This document shows positions 38,504 to 51,392 of a stretch of DNA of 64,000 nt, in pieces. Position 1 is the first letter of the stretch. Each line of letters opens with the position of its first letter. Below the pieces are notes generated by a model that was not told the DNA's origin, ran no database searches, and saw nothing but the letters and a program-made list of their open reading frames with translations. Source of the DNA: Mansonella perstans (lineage: Eukaryota; Nematoda; Chromadorea; Rhabditida; Onchocercidae); contig JBAMDO010000088.1 of NCBI GenBank assembly GCA_037074765.1, forward strand, positions 163,425 to 227,424. Direction: 5' to 3'. Made by a program: the position numbers and the translations under genes.

Positions 38504-41500
38504 CGATGAGTCGGTAGGTTTGTTTGAGTTATTTAACTTCACTTGCATCTAATGCAGTCATATTATTAATGGTCTTTGCATGGTATTGTCAGTTTATTTA
38601 CTGTAACATGCTCATCAACAGTGAACAAGTTTTCCGAAGAGTCTGACGATGTAAGATTGTAAAAAGTTCCGTTTAATACATTTGCTGATTTAAAATTTGA
38701 TGATTTGCAATAATTAATTTAATCGTGCAGTGTTATTGTAGTTTTCAGCTTCCAGTATATATGTTTCAAAACTCAGTTTTAAATTATGCTGGTTAAGCAT
38801 TTGTTCGCTACCTATGAACAAAGTATTGTATGCCATTTTTCTTTTCCTTTTTTACTTAGTTGAGAAACTTACAAAAAAGCACATACTTAGTTGCATTAAT
38901 GAGTAGAAAGCAATGTCTCCTATATTTGTTCGGAATTCGCTTTCTTTTGGAAATTGAAATCTTGTAATTTTATCCGTTTCTGTTTTTATTTCAATATAGC
39001 TGACCTTTTTTTTTTTTATTTTTGATCATTGTTCAGTGAAGTTTTAGAATTCGAAAGTATGGTTTTTATCTCAGTTACAAATAGTTTGGCGGTTAAAAAA
39101 TATGTTCTGTAATTAAATCGGAAATAGTATCTCGACCGAATAAGATATTAGTCAAATGTGATATGACCGATTATACCATTAATCATCAGCTAAAGAATAA
39201 TGTCCATATACAAAGAATAGTTTATGGTCAAACAAGAAAAAGTTTGATAATGATTAAGTAAGAACATAAGTAAGTTGAGGATTTTCTTTCTGTTTTTTCT
39301 TTAAACTGAATTGTGCTTTCTGAGTTTAGCTATATCTTTCAAGCATAAATCGTATTTATAAAAATTCATTATTTCAGTTTTAAATGTTTCTTTGCATTTA
39401 AATAAGTTTTCATAAGTATGAACAGCAGCTAAATTCTGTACCTTGCATTCATGACAACAGATGTGAATGATTACGTTTGAAAACCAGAAAATGAACCGTT
39501 AAAAGCCTAGCGAGACGAAATGACGTTTTGCTGTCGTTCTATTCAATTCGATCTAAAAATTCGTAGTTGTTTATGTATGAAATGCTGAAGTTATAAATTT
39601 TGTTATATGGTTTTGCAGCGATGTCATATATGATAAATTTGTTAGATAATTAATTTGCTTGTAACCAAATGATTTTTAAATGGTGAAAAAGTGCAGGTAA
39701 AAAATCCAGTTGGTAAAAAAGCAGTTTTCTTTTTTTTTTTATTGCAAAGTTAATTCCTGAGGGGTCCTGGCAACGAATAGATCCGCTAAACTTCATTATC
39801 GTTATAAGAAAAAAGACAGTGGTAGAATAATGTATAATGAATTGCTACTGATGGAGTAATGCTGTATGAAATAAGGGCAAGAAATTTGAAAAAATCAGTG
39901 TCAAATGCTAAGAGTTTCATTATCCTCAAATAAAGATTACTTCACTCAAAAGTAGTATGTAAGATAGTGATAAACGTAAGTTATTGCAATATATAACATA
40001 TATCATGACAACACATTCAATTAATAATGCTTACAATTAATGCAAGTGAAGTTTTATTCTCAACCAGCGAATTTTTTAATTTAAATCCTAATTTTTCTAC
40101 ATATTGTTCGAAAAATTACTGGAGATAGGTTGAAGTGGGTGACACAGGATAATAGCACCATAAAGTCTGATATATATATATGAAATAAAATCTTGGTTTG
40201 ATAAATTATTAGGAAATATTTGTTGTAATTCTGATTATTCAATGCCAAAAATGAAATCAATAATTGAGAGAGAAGATTAATCAGTTTTCAATTATATAAG
40301 CGTTATTTACAACATATGAATGATATTAAATTCGAAAAACAATTTCCAAAAAAAGAAAGCAAAATTGGATTGCCTTATTATTTGACGTTTAAAATGCCAG
40401 TACTTCTGAAATCAATTAATTTAGTAGCATTAATAATTTAGCTCTCATTAAATTTATCTAAATGTATAAGAGGAATCAGCTGAAAGAAAATCAATACAGT
40501 TGACTATAACTGTAACATCTATTATGTTTTTTGCAGTAAAAGTTAATTGAAAGTTACTGCTTACACTGTACATAAATTGCTTCAATGAATTAATCGTTAA
40601 GATTTGAATTTATCATTCTAGAATTTATTTACAACTTTTCATAAATATGTACTGTATCATGTGACACATTTCTTATTTGTTTATCACTTTATGGTTACAT
40701 CAGAACTCTCAAAAAAATTTATTTTCGTTAAAGTTTGTACATGATGGATAATGACCTTTTTTGACCTTTGTTACAATTTTTATTTGTTTTGTGAAATTTC
40801 GTCTTATTTTGTAGATTCATCCGACCTCACATAACTTTTAGATACACATTTGCAGTGTTGATATTATAACAATTCCGGGAATTTAATGATTTATTGCAAT
40901 TATTGATGGAGGTTAAAAAAATGCAAGACTCATCCATTTGTAAGTTTTTCCTTTTTCTTTTTTCAAATGAGTATTTCAAATTTCATTTCTATTTGATAAA
41001 ATTCAAAATATCCTCGTGCTACATTAGTGAAAAATAACCTTTGATTATTTTGTTATGCATAACTTTGCTGGGAAACTGATGAAAAAAGATGAATGTGTTA
41101 CAATAATTGACCGGCATATGATTAGAAAAAAAAAGTGAAATGTAAGAAAGATATGCCTAAAAATCGTTTGAAATTATTCTTTTCGTCATTTCTTAAATGA
41201 GAACAAATCGTGTAAAATGTTAACTTGAAGATTTGTGAATATCTGCAATATATGATAAAGGAATCAAATAGTTTTCGAAATTTTAATCAAATTAAAACTA
41301 TTTTCGGGGTCATCACTATCTGAACTTTTGTTGGATCGATAATTGCCCGATTTCATAGCAGGAAGCAATGCGATTCTCAGTAGTTGAAGATAGTTGAAAA
41401 CTACGAACCAACTATGTTTGCTTCAAGCTGAAATTAATCTTTGTAAAAAAATTTATTGCAGCATATGAAAAAGTAAATTTTATAGTGTCGAAACTCATTG

Positions 41501-41579
41501 ATGAATTCAAACTTAAGTTGGCTTGTTTACTTTGAATTAGTTAAAATAAATTTAGTAATTCTTTTCCTACTCTCAATAC
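38504..41579. other. Gene-free interval between convergent SBF and LMO genes
   Basis: This 3.1 kb AT-rich stretch lies between the 3' ends of two convergent genes. No exon was recognised on either strand; it should hold both 3' UTRs. Several poly-A/T tracts are present (for example near 39008 and 39730). Confidence 0.6.
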
Positions 41580-42662
41580 CTAAAATTTCAATTTTAAAAT
41601 TAAAACCGGTTCAAAATTCTCTAACTGCTCGATATTTTTTGCAAGTTCAGTTAAACTTTGATTGTTGTATGCAGCTTGGTGAAATGTCATGCGTTCTTCG
41701 AAATCGTATTGACAAAGAATTTTGTTCTCGCATAGGTAAAATTTATCACCAATACAAAATCTAAATAATGGACAATGTTCAAAATCTGTCTATTGTTAAG
41801 TCACAAAATTTTTTTCAATTTTCTTTTGTAAAATTCGGAAACTCACATCAGTTTTTTTTTTTTTTTTAAATCTTTCGTACAAAGAAAATAAATTTCGAAA
41901 TTCTTGCCTTTCAGAGAAACGCCACAATTAAACAAGTAGGAAAGGAAATGTTACCGTTGATTGCAAACGTAACATGCGAAGCATCGTAAATGATAAACAT
42001 TATCTTTGGCACGCATGACAAGTTCAAATGCTGGAATATTTTTATCACAAGCGGCACAAGTACCCGTTAAGCCGAATAATCGCAAATAATCTCGAGCACA
42101 TAATATCATACTTTGTTTGTAGTATAACTTCGAGCCAACTTCACCCAATCGACAAAGACAACAAGCGCACTGGAATAATATCATATCATTGTTTCAGTAT
42201 AATTTTTTGCTCTCTCCCCTTCTCTCTTTCTTAAATGGAGTAATTTTAAATTAGCATCCATTTAACACACTGAAAGTTTCACAAATATTCTCAAAAAATT
42301 CTGAAATAATTGGTTAGGAGCAGCGAAGTTGTCAAAAAGTTCTGGAAATAAAAGTTCCAAAACTTTATTTTTTTTCGGCTCAGATATTTGAAATCGAATT
42401 GAACAAAAAAGGAAAAGAGGAAAAGGAAAGAAAAAAATATGCAATTGCTTTCTTCTTCTTCTTTTAAAAAGTCAAAACTTCTTTTTTTCAATCTGAGTTT
42501 TTTTTGTTTGAAATTTTTGATTTATCCAATAATGTAAATAAACAAATTAAAATGAAATGTTATGATGACCTTCAAACAGTCTTCATGCCAATATTTCCCA
42601 ACTGCTTGTAGCATATATCGATCACGAATTTGGATAGAACAACCGGCACAAATTGAATTCAT
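41580..42662 (-). CDS. LIM-only protein, LMO1/LMO3 (rhombotin)-like, 162 aa
   Basis: Three exons: 42570-42662, 41955-42169, 41580-41760. The product (162 aa) compares with 156 for human LMO1. The start ATG is firm: an in-frame TAA lies 18 bases upstream with no acceptor between. LIM1 begins [14 protein letters not shown] and runs through [23 protein letters not shown]2 begins [20 protein letters not shown] and runs through [23 protein letters not shown] to ILCQYDF. All zinc ligands are visible. The linker [12 protein letters not shown] and the IPAFE motif place it nearer LMO1/3 than LMO4. LMO proteins are nuclear cofactors that bridge LDB1-type adaptors with bHLH and GATA factors. The tail (about 35 aa after EERM) differs from vertebrate LMO1; a GTTTTAA after GAACCG could be a donor, so the last residues are uncertain. 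Confidence 0.92.
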
Positions 42663-44240
42663 CGAATTACAATTTTGTTATCACATGTGAGAAAATGGAC
42701 AATGTCAAAATTCTAAAATTTAATTTGTAGTTTTAATTTATAAAATAAACATTACAACATAGCATTTGATAAAATGCACCAAGCCATAACATCATTTTTT
42801 AGCACTATCATAAGGAATAAAAATACTTCGAATTATTTAACAATATTTGATAGATCAATGCGTTAGAATCATAAATATGGAAAAAAACAACAAGGTCCCT
42901 ATATTTTGCTCATGTAATTATTATTCGCCACTCTTGTAATTGCTCAATTAATTAACAAGCTTTATGAAATTTAGGCAGATCAGGATTTTTAAGCTTTTTC
43001 AAGCAAATAAATTTTAATTTGACAAAAACGATTATTCATAATATGTAAAACAGACATTTATAAAAAGAAGTGAAAAGCCAAAATCATCAATCTGATTTCA
43101 TATCAATCAAGTGTCATCTGAACAAATTTTTATAACTAATTTTGCATCAAATATGGGATAACTACTTGTGATTCCTTAACTTTGAGCGGAAGTTGGTGGT
43201 AATGATAATGCTTTTAAATAATTGCTTCCAGGAATATTTTACATTCTTGAATAATTAATCATTTTTGCATTTTTTCCCCTTCTCCTCCTTCGTCCTGTTT
43301 AGTCCTTACAATCATTACTTTATTTCATGTATTTTTTTTTTACCTTTCTTAGCTCCGTGCTTTTCGAAGCTATCAAAGTAAGTAATAAATTTTGAACAAA
43401 GATTATTGAAATAATTTCGACAATCTGAAGTAGTAAGTACATATATCCTTTATTTTTGATAACAAAAACTATTTGCTAAGAAAAAGCATAAAATAAATAA
43501 TTTTATGTGTGAACAAGTAATTAAATAACTAAATAAATAGGTAGCAATTTTCAAAAAATAACTTGAAAATTAAAAAATTAACTTAGAATTGGAAAAATTT
43601 CACAAAATTTAACTGTAAAGCGGGAATAAAGCTAATTTAAAATCATGATTTCTGATTAATTATTAATATCTGCAACAATTAACAATAATATAATAATAAT
43701 GATAAGTTCCTATCGCGATCATATTTTAAAGTAATTATGGGGTAAACGATATATGCTCAAACATTCCAAATAGACTATTATAATGATTTGATTAATTATC
43801 AGTTAATACTGCATCTTCTCAACCTATGAATTAATAAAATGCTTATATTTGCAAATGCAAATATCTGTAATATCTGAGATATTTCCAGGAATTACAAATA
43901 TGTACCACATATTTCTCAACATTTCAAATACTACATGTAAAATGGAAATAAATTTAACTGCTAAAAATAATAACAATGGCAATTTGCCATTATGTATTGA
44001 GAAATTGTGCATTGTCAGTTACTAGTCTTTAAAGAAGTAGAGAGAATTTATTGATTGCTATTGTATTTGCCTGATTTAGGATGCAAAATTTATTTTCGTT
44101 TAGATCTGAAATAATTTAAATTTATTTTCCTTAAATCTCGCGAAATGAAGTTAATTTAGTATTCGAAAGTCCAAAAGTTTCTTTTTTTTTTTTAAATTAA
44201 TCATAAGTTAGACATGCATATCAATATGATTGTCGCTTGT

Positions 44241-44262
44241 TTTTTTTTTTTTTTTTTTTTTA
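44241..44262. repeat. Poly-T tract (~22 bases)
   Basis: An uninterrupted T run of about 22 bases within AT-rich intergenic DNA. It may be the scar of a retroposed poly-A tail or a slippage tract. Confidence 0.8.
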
Positions 44263-46179
44263 AGCAATATTTGTGCAAATATTAAACAAATGTATTAAAA
44301 TATTGTTTAAAATAGAGAGAAAAAGTAAGAAGCATGGAATGGTTGAAATAGGAATAAAGAATTTGATACAAATAAATAAATTTTGAATATCTTTACATAA
44401 TATTTGTATCTCTGCTTATCCTATATTAATGCTTAAGTATCAGCTTTCAAGTACTTTCTAAACAACCGTTAAGTATCAGTTAAGCAAGGAAACATAATAA
44501 CTTAGATCTCACCCTTTTACATAGTGGGAAAAGCTTATTAGTTTGGTAATGTGCAAAAATACTAATTGAAAAATTTTGTTGTTCAAAAGAGGAAAAAAAT
44601 GTAATCGAAAAAGAAAGAATTGAGGTAGTTAATTGAATTTTCAGGTTTTCGAGATATTTTGCATGATAATTGAATTTTACCTTACCGTTATGCAAAAATA
44701 GCAACACCTGGGATAGTATAAAAAATTTAGGCAAACATTTTGCTCGAAAACGAAAAAAATCAAGAAAATACTATTAAATGAAGATTGTAAAGTGAATTAA
44801 TAAAAGTTTTAATTAAAATAACAAATAATTTGTTGAATCGAATTTTGCAAATGTCATATAGAAAAATAGTTAACAGACAGAATTTTGTTGTTGAAATTTT
44901 CACTTTGAAAAACATTCTCTGCTGGATGAACTACACGAACAAACATTTCGGGCGATTTGTACCTCATTATTAACTTTTCTTGAATAAAAACACAATTTGA
45001 CCAATAGGGAAGACCTGTAAAAAATTATGTTTGTTGCTTATGCAAATAGTCGCTAACTTTTCAGTTTACTACTTTCAGAAAAATTTATTTAAAAAATAAG
45101 ACAAATGTATTCTTGGGCACAATCCTTCAATCTTTTTGATTTGTTATATTGATCTTTCATTCAGTACTACTCACCAATTCTCGGCAGCAGTTATTACTGC
45201 TTAGTAATGGAAAAAGTCTTATTAATTCCTCAGATAATTTCTCTTGCTAGATTCAGAAAAAATCATAGCTAATGATCTAAAGTCAGTAATATTACAAGAA
45301 TCTATTGCCAGCAATATCACTAGAAGTTTTAATTTAACTTTGTGATTTTTCAAATGAATAGAATATGTGATGGGCAAAGCCATATTAATTCTGATTTAAT
45401 CACACAAACAAATCGAAAATTTTGATCATTTGAATAATTTATTTAATGCCTGAAATACAAAATTTCGTCATATTCTCAAATATTCAGTACGCTTCTCTTT
45501 TTCCTTTCTTCAACAAAATTGTTTTCAACTAGTAAACTTGAAATTGGAGGTTTAGAATATTAATTGGAAATGATTTAGGTTTGTTAAGTAATAAAGTTAG
45601 GGATTGCTTATTGCAAGTATAACATTATATGTAAATAATAGTACAAACATTAGAAGAACTTCACTGACTACAACAACAGTTTAGAGATTCGAAAAGTTGC
45701 AGGTCATAATTTAGGGTCAAAAAAGATTAAAAATATACTGAATAGAACGAAGTACAGTTGATTCCGGAATTACGACATTTCAAATAATCCAATTTTAATC
45801 AGTTTAAAAGCAATTGAAAATGTAATATTAGAAAATAAAATATTATCATAAAAAGTAATGCGAAAAAATAAAAAAAAAAAAGCTGATAAATTAAGGAAGA
45901 AATGATTTAAAAAGAGTAAAAAGTAGAAAACAAAAAAAAAAAAAAACAAAGCTATTTAAGAGAGAAAAGATGGGTGCTATCAAACAAAGTAAATAATTTT
46001 AACAATTGTCGAGTATATTGATGATTGAGCAGATAGACATCACTTAACAAATTAGATATGACCGAGAATGAATCGGATAGTTGAGTCTTGAGAAGTGCCG
46101 AATAAATTATGGAAAAGGAAAAAGAAATTAATTAGCTTCGTAAATGCGTTCGCAGGATAGTTTGCCATGCAGTTAATAT

Positions 46180-46312
46180 TTAGGGGAAGAGGAAAGGAAA
46201 GGAAGGAGGAATTTGCTTGATCAAATGAAGAAGGGCGGAAGAGGAAAAGGAGGAGAAGGAGGAGAAGAAGGAGGACGAAGAGGAGGAGAAGGACAAGGAG
46301 GAGAAGAAGGCC
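46180..46312. repeat. Long polypurine (AGG/GAA) tract
   Basis: Nearly pure purine on the plus strand for about 130 bases, with AGGAGGAGAAG, GAAGAGGAAAAGG and GGAGAAGAAGG motifs and a few pyrimidine breaks. The antisense frame (46221-46541) that reads Pro/Ser/Leu repeats is a by-product of this composition. Confidence 0.85.
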
Positions 46313-46890
46313 AAAAAGTTGAGTAAGAAGAAAGGCGATAGGGATTGAGTGAGTAAGTTTGAATTAATGAAATGAAATTGGGATGGAATAGATGTGAACG
46401 AATGAATGCATTTCTACTAAAAACTTCACCAACAAATAAATTAATTAAATGTAGAAATGAATTCTGAATATATGTACCATGAGAAATTAATAGTGATAAT
46501 AACATTAATGTAATTAATGGTAGCAGTAATAGTAAAGGCAATAATCACAACAAATAATTAATAATAATTTCAAATGTAAAATTTGAAGAGATAAAAAGGA
46601 TGCAAATGAAAATTTGAGATTATGCAAATGTTATACTTTGTATATCTTTCATTTGTCATTACAAAAGTAGTATGAGGTTTTCAATTTGATACATGATAGT
46701 GACATGTAAAGAGCAATGAGGATTTGTCCAAAAGGTTTAATGAATATTTGCGTGATAGTAATATAGCTCAATGAATTTTTGGTTGACGCTTATGTCTGCT
46801 GCAATACAAATTCCTTCAAACACGAAATTCAACAAATCAATATTGAAACTAAATTGATATTGTCATGTGCAACATCAATACATAATTCTT

Positions 46891-46906
46891 AGTGCTAATT
46901 AGCACT
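46891..46906. repeat. 16-base palindrome with homeodomain-like core
   Basis: AGTGCTAATTAGCACT is a perfect inverted repeat centred on TAATTA, the core of many homeodomain binding sites. It lies about 4.2 kb upstream of the LMO gene. A regulatory role is speculative. Confidence 0.55.
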
Positions 46907-49900
46907 TAATGATCGAATGATTAGGAGGGAATTTAAAAAGTTAAAGGGAAATACGCTAGAGGAAGGATAATTTTTCGCAGAGAGGTTAAAGAGATCAGGG
47001 TTGTAATAGAAAGACGAAAAAACAAAAATGAAATGAAGAAGTAATAAGGCATTAATTCCGATTATAGTGGAATAATTTATTTTATTGTTCCGTTTAAAAA
47101 CTGTCAGATCGTATATTATTTGATGAGAGGTATATTTATTAGCTACAAGAAAGATGATGACCGATTGGACAATAAAATGACCATTGCATTCTTTTTTGAT
47201 TCACTCTCGTATCTTACCTTATTATCGTATAATCTTTTAATTTGCTGTTCTTTTTAAAAAGAATAGCTTTAGGAATGATAGTGATCTTTTATTTTAATGA
47301 AATGTACAAAAAGATGAAATATGTCAACAATGTTATAAGGATAAAATAAAAGTTCAATATGCATATCTTAATGCTACGATAGTAAACATATTTTTTTGTC
47401 CAGGGAGCCTCGGACGTTTATAAAAAGGGAATAATATTCATTACAATTAAAATTAAATGGTGTAATTAATAATGAATTGATATATTACACTCATTTTTCA
47501 TTCATTTCTGTGTCTCATTATCGTATAATATTTCAATCGCACGTCTTTCTTTTTGCAAATTCAACTTATGATAAAAACTTAACAACGTTAATAAATGTTA
47601 AGTTGGCATTTTTCGATCGAAATGTATTTAATCTAATTTGGCATTTTCATCAATTATATATGATTTACCGGATTTTTTTTTCATTTATGGTAGTTGATTT
47701 TAAAATTTTATCGATAAAATGATGCATTATAGATTAATCGTCATGTTACCTAAGTCATCGGTACTTGTAGGTGTATATTGTCTCATTAAAGCGATGATTT
47801 TTTCACTTCTTATTCTTCAATGAAATAATTCATCTCAAATCGAATAAACTACAAAATTTAAACTCACTTTGTCAACTTGGTTATTGAAATTTGAGAAAAA
47901 AAATAATAATCTATTACTAAAAAGGATTTTCAAATTGTTTCATAAAAGGTGCTTTATTATTAGATTTTATTATTAGATTAATATTTTCAATGGAAAATTC
48001 TTATGCTTACTCTTGGTTATCAACATTGACGGCCAAATGCATGGAATCAGACATTATTTATGGAGTGCATATTCTTTTCTTAATTTTATATTTTGGAATA
48101 ATTTCTTTTTATGGCAATTAATTTGATAAATCGTTTCATTGCTAATCACACATCTATTTTATGGCAAATTTCCAATTATTTCGAACAAATGTTTGAGAGT
48201 TGAATCTTCCAAAAGTTTGTAGCTTTGTAATCTTAACGAAAAAAGCATTCTGCTTGAATATTCGTTGCAAAAAAAAGAAAGGAAAAAGTATGGGAAGATG
48301 ATTGCCCCGTATGGCATAATAAATTTATCAAAATTTCTCCTGTGAATCAACAATTTTTAATCAAAATGGCCTACTGCAATTCTTTTATTACTTCTATTTT
48401 TTGCATTATAAGTAAATGATTACCATCAATAAAAAAGATAAAAAGATTTAGTAATCAGTTTTGCTTAAATATTCACACTTCAATTAATCAGAGCATTGTA
48501 TTTAAATGAATATTTGTGATTTTTTTTTTAAAAAAGATAAACATAAAAAATAATATTAATGAATAAACTTGCCATAAGTGATTGTGACTAAATTTTAAAT
48601 TACCACTACTATTTATAAATATAGTTGCATGCACAAATAATTGGTTATATACGAAGGAAATTTGAAATATTTCGTGCTCAAATGATATTTTGCAAATGGC
48701 AGGGAAGACATCATATATCAGATCGTTTATTTGATCTCTTGACCCATGATTTTTTGCCGGCTCGATCGTTTATTATATTTATTAATGTATTAATTATATT
48801 AATAAACTGGTTGGGATCATTTGTAGTCTTAAAACATATACTGCTAATCATATACTTCTACTGTAATGAACTTCGCCTAATTTAGATTTCAAACTTTGAT
48901 AATATTCAACTGCAACCGATTTTCATCGTGCGACACTGGATTATTTTGCAACGGAAAAACTGTACGATGTCATTACTTTTGTTAAATGTAAATTATTTGT
49001 GCCATTATCATAATGTGCCTTAAGGACAGTAATTTAAAGCAAACTAATTAAGATTTTTCGTGAAATTGAAACTAAAATTGGTGTTGGCTAATAAAATTTG
49101 TAGCTAAAATTAATTAAGGAGACTGAGCTTTTCCTCTTTTTTGCTTCCAATTTTGCGAACTTATCATGCAAATGAAGTACTTCATTTTAGTTCCAATACA
49201 TCGTGCATTTGTCTTAATGATTTCTGATGCATTGCTAATTATTCTAGATCTAATTAATGCTGCACTCTATTTCTTTCAAAAATGGCATTATCATTCTCTT
49301 ATGTGTTGTTCTGTATCATTTTTTCAGGCACACATCATTTTCTGCGAATTTTTAAATACAAATATATTTGTGTCTAATCAAATAATAATTATTTATAAGT
49401 GATTTCTGGAAAATTTTTGAACAATTGCTTTGAAGCTAAAAATGTTTTGGGATATGACAAATTTTGCATGCATAATTGTTTACATGGCCGCTGTTTCGAA
49501 AGAAGTGGGAAATGAAATTTATGCTGCCTCTAAAATTGATGATCTATTTTTCCACTATACATTCTATTATGTTTAAACAAAGTTCAAGATTAATCTTGTC
49601 AATGATTTCAAGGATAAGATTTCTTTTTTTATTTTTGTGGGAGAAATCTGCTGCATTATTTCCACTTGTTGTTTAATGAACGAATGATAAACGTATTATT
49701 AGCAAATATCACATATGGTATTTTTCTCGTTTACAGTTTTCATAAAATTTTTAACATACGCTTACTGTTACAGTCGTGAAACTTCGAAATGTGCTTTTAT
49801 TTTTAAATTTTGAAAATTTATAAATTCCTGGATCTTCGATAGTTAAAATGGATGAAACAAAATTTATGAAAAAATGTTATTGTCGATATCATGTGAGTCA

Positions 49901-51197
49901 GGTGCTACCAAAAATCAATTTTCTCGCTTTCATAAAAAATGTTTTCATATGAAATGTACTTTTAATGATTCAGATATGGCAAAGCTTCAAAGGAGATCAA
50001 GCTTTTTTTTCAGAGAATGAAACTTCTCGGATAATAGAATCAACAGCCTACCTATGTTTTCCTTTGCAGCACAAGATAATTTATCAAAAAAGCTGGAGAA
50101 TATTTCCATTTTGAGCCAGGGAATTCCAAAAACGTAATTTCTTAAAAACTAATATGCATCCATTAGTAAATGAATTATTGTATCCACGATTTATCAGAAA
50201 AAAGCGTGCCATACTCGAAATTTCGTAGCGACATTTCCCGGTGTATTTTTCGCAATGAATTACAACAGATCATATGCCTTTTATTTTGCATGGAAACAAT
50301 CATCAAGATGAAACAGATCCCAACAGAAATATACAAATTTAACAGGAAAGGTAAAATAACGCTAAAAATGTTTGTTTTTTTGTTTGCATTTTCTGAATGT
50401 GTTTTTATTTCGATTAAAAAAATAACAAGTTTTAAATAAGTTTCGAGTAAATTTAGATTAATCCACAGATTATTTAGAGAATCTTTCTTCTTTTCATTTA
50501 ATGCATTTTCCAGATAAATGAGAGTGATTTACTAAGAAAATTGAATATCTACATCCGTTTTGGTACTTTAGTTAATTGTATTTCAAATCAAACTTATAAA
50601 TTTCATTAATAATTGCTCTCTTAATGCTGTTCCACATTCACTTTCATTTCTCGAATTCCAACCAATTTAATTTATTCCAAACAACGGAAGATATAACGGA
50701 AAGTAATTGTAACATTCAAAATTTTCACTTATCAAGAAAAAAGAACACAGAAATAAAATGCTATCAGCCCTTAATTGATTTTCAAGAAATTAATTAAAAA
50801 AAGTACAGATGGGCAATAGGTATATGTGATCATTAGTATTTATGGTTCCGATTCTAATGAAAAATGTTTGGCGATGATTCAATTTTTGGAAATTTCATAT
50901 CAGTGCTTTTATTCATATCGCTTGTTCGACGTCCTGCAGCAACAATTGAGAAAACACACAAAACCGCATAACAGATCTGGTCAGCCTGAAATGAACTTAA
51001 AATCTATTGATTTTCTAATTAAGCAAAATATATCAACTAGATTTATGTAAATGCAAGCACACAATTTTATCAAATGTGACCACGCATAACATCCAGTTTG
51101 AAGTTCAAATGATAACAGGAAAAAAGACGAGTGGAGAAGCCAAACACATTTACATGAATAACAGGAACAATTTCCTTTTACATGTTTGTTTTCATGT

Positions 51198-51392
51198 CTA
51201 CACAGACTCACAATCACATTCCGCCAAATTGTTCGCAATTACGGCAGCAACGGTTGAACTGCTCCAAAAATCATCACCACTGTACGCCGATGTAGGACTT
51301 GTACCGTTCATGTTAATCTTATGCTTAGTTAACTGTTGCTCCATATAATATACGGAAAATACACGATGTAATGACCATGCAATGTCGGATGT
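51198..51392 (-). other. aex-3: Candidate terminal exon of MADD/AEX-3
   Basis: A 65-codon frame opens at an AATTTAG acceptor and runs to a TAG. It begins [20 protein letters not shown], which roughly fits the alternating helix of the MADD tail, and ends in [11 protein letters not shown]. Its entry phase (0) does not match the phase-1 end of the exon at 52382, so at least one short exon should lie between 51393 and 52381; I could not find it. Confidence 0.45.

Larger units (their letters stand above)
42663..51197. other. 8.5 kb gene-free block upstream of LMO
   Basis: No exon with a recognisable family pattern was found on either strand. It lies 5' of the LMO gene and 3' of MADD, so it probably holds LMO regulatory DNA. 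It contains long poly-T (44241-44262), poly-A runs (45867-45880, 45933-45946), a polypurine tract (46180-46312) and a 16-base palindrome (46891-46906). Open frames of 60-106 codons here are AT-rich or low-complexity and not supported. Confidence 0.6.

Noticed and set aside
46221..46541. 106-codon minus-strand frame rich in Pro, Ser and Leu
   Set aside because: It is the complement of a polypurine tract; its composition is explained by the simple sequence and no domain is visible.
47477..49676. Several 60-86 codon plus-strand frames with hydrophobic residues
   Set aside because: Expected by chance in AT-rich DNA (Phe/Ile/Leu codons); no consistent splice phases and no family resemblance.
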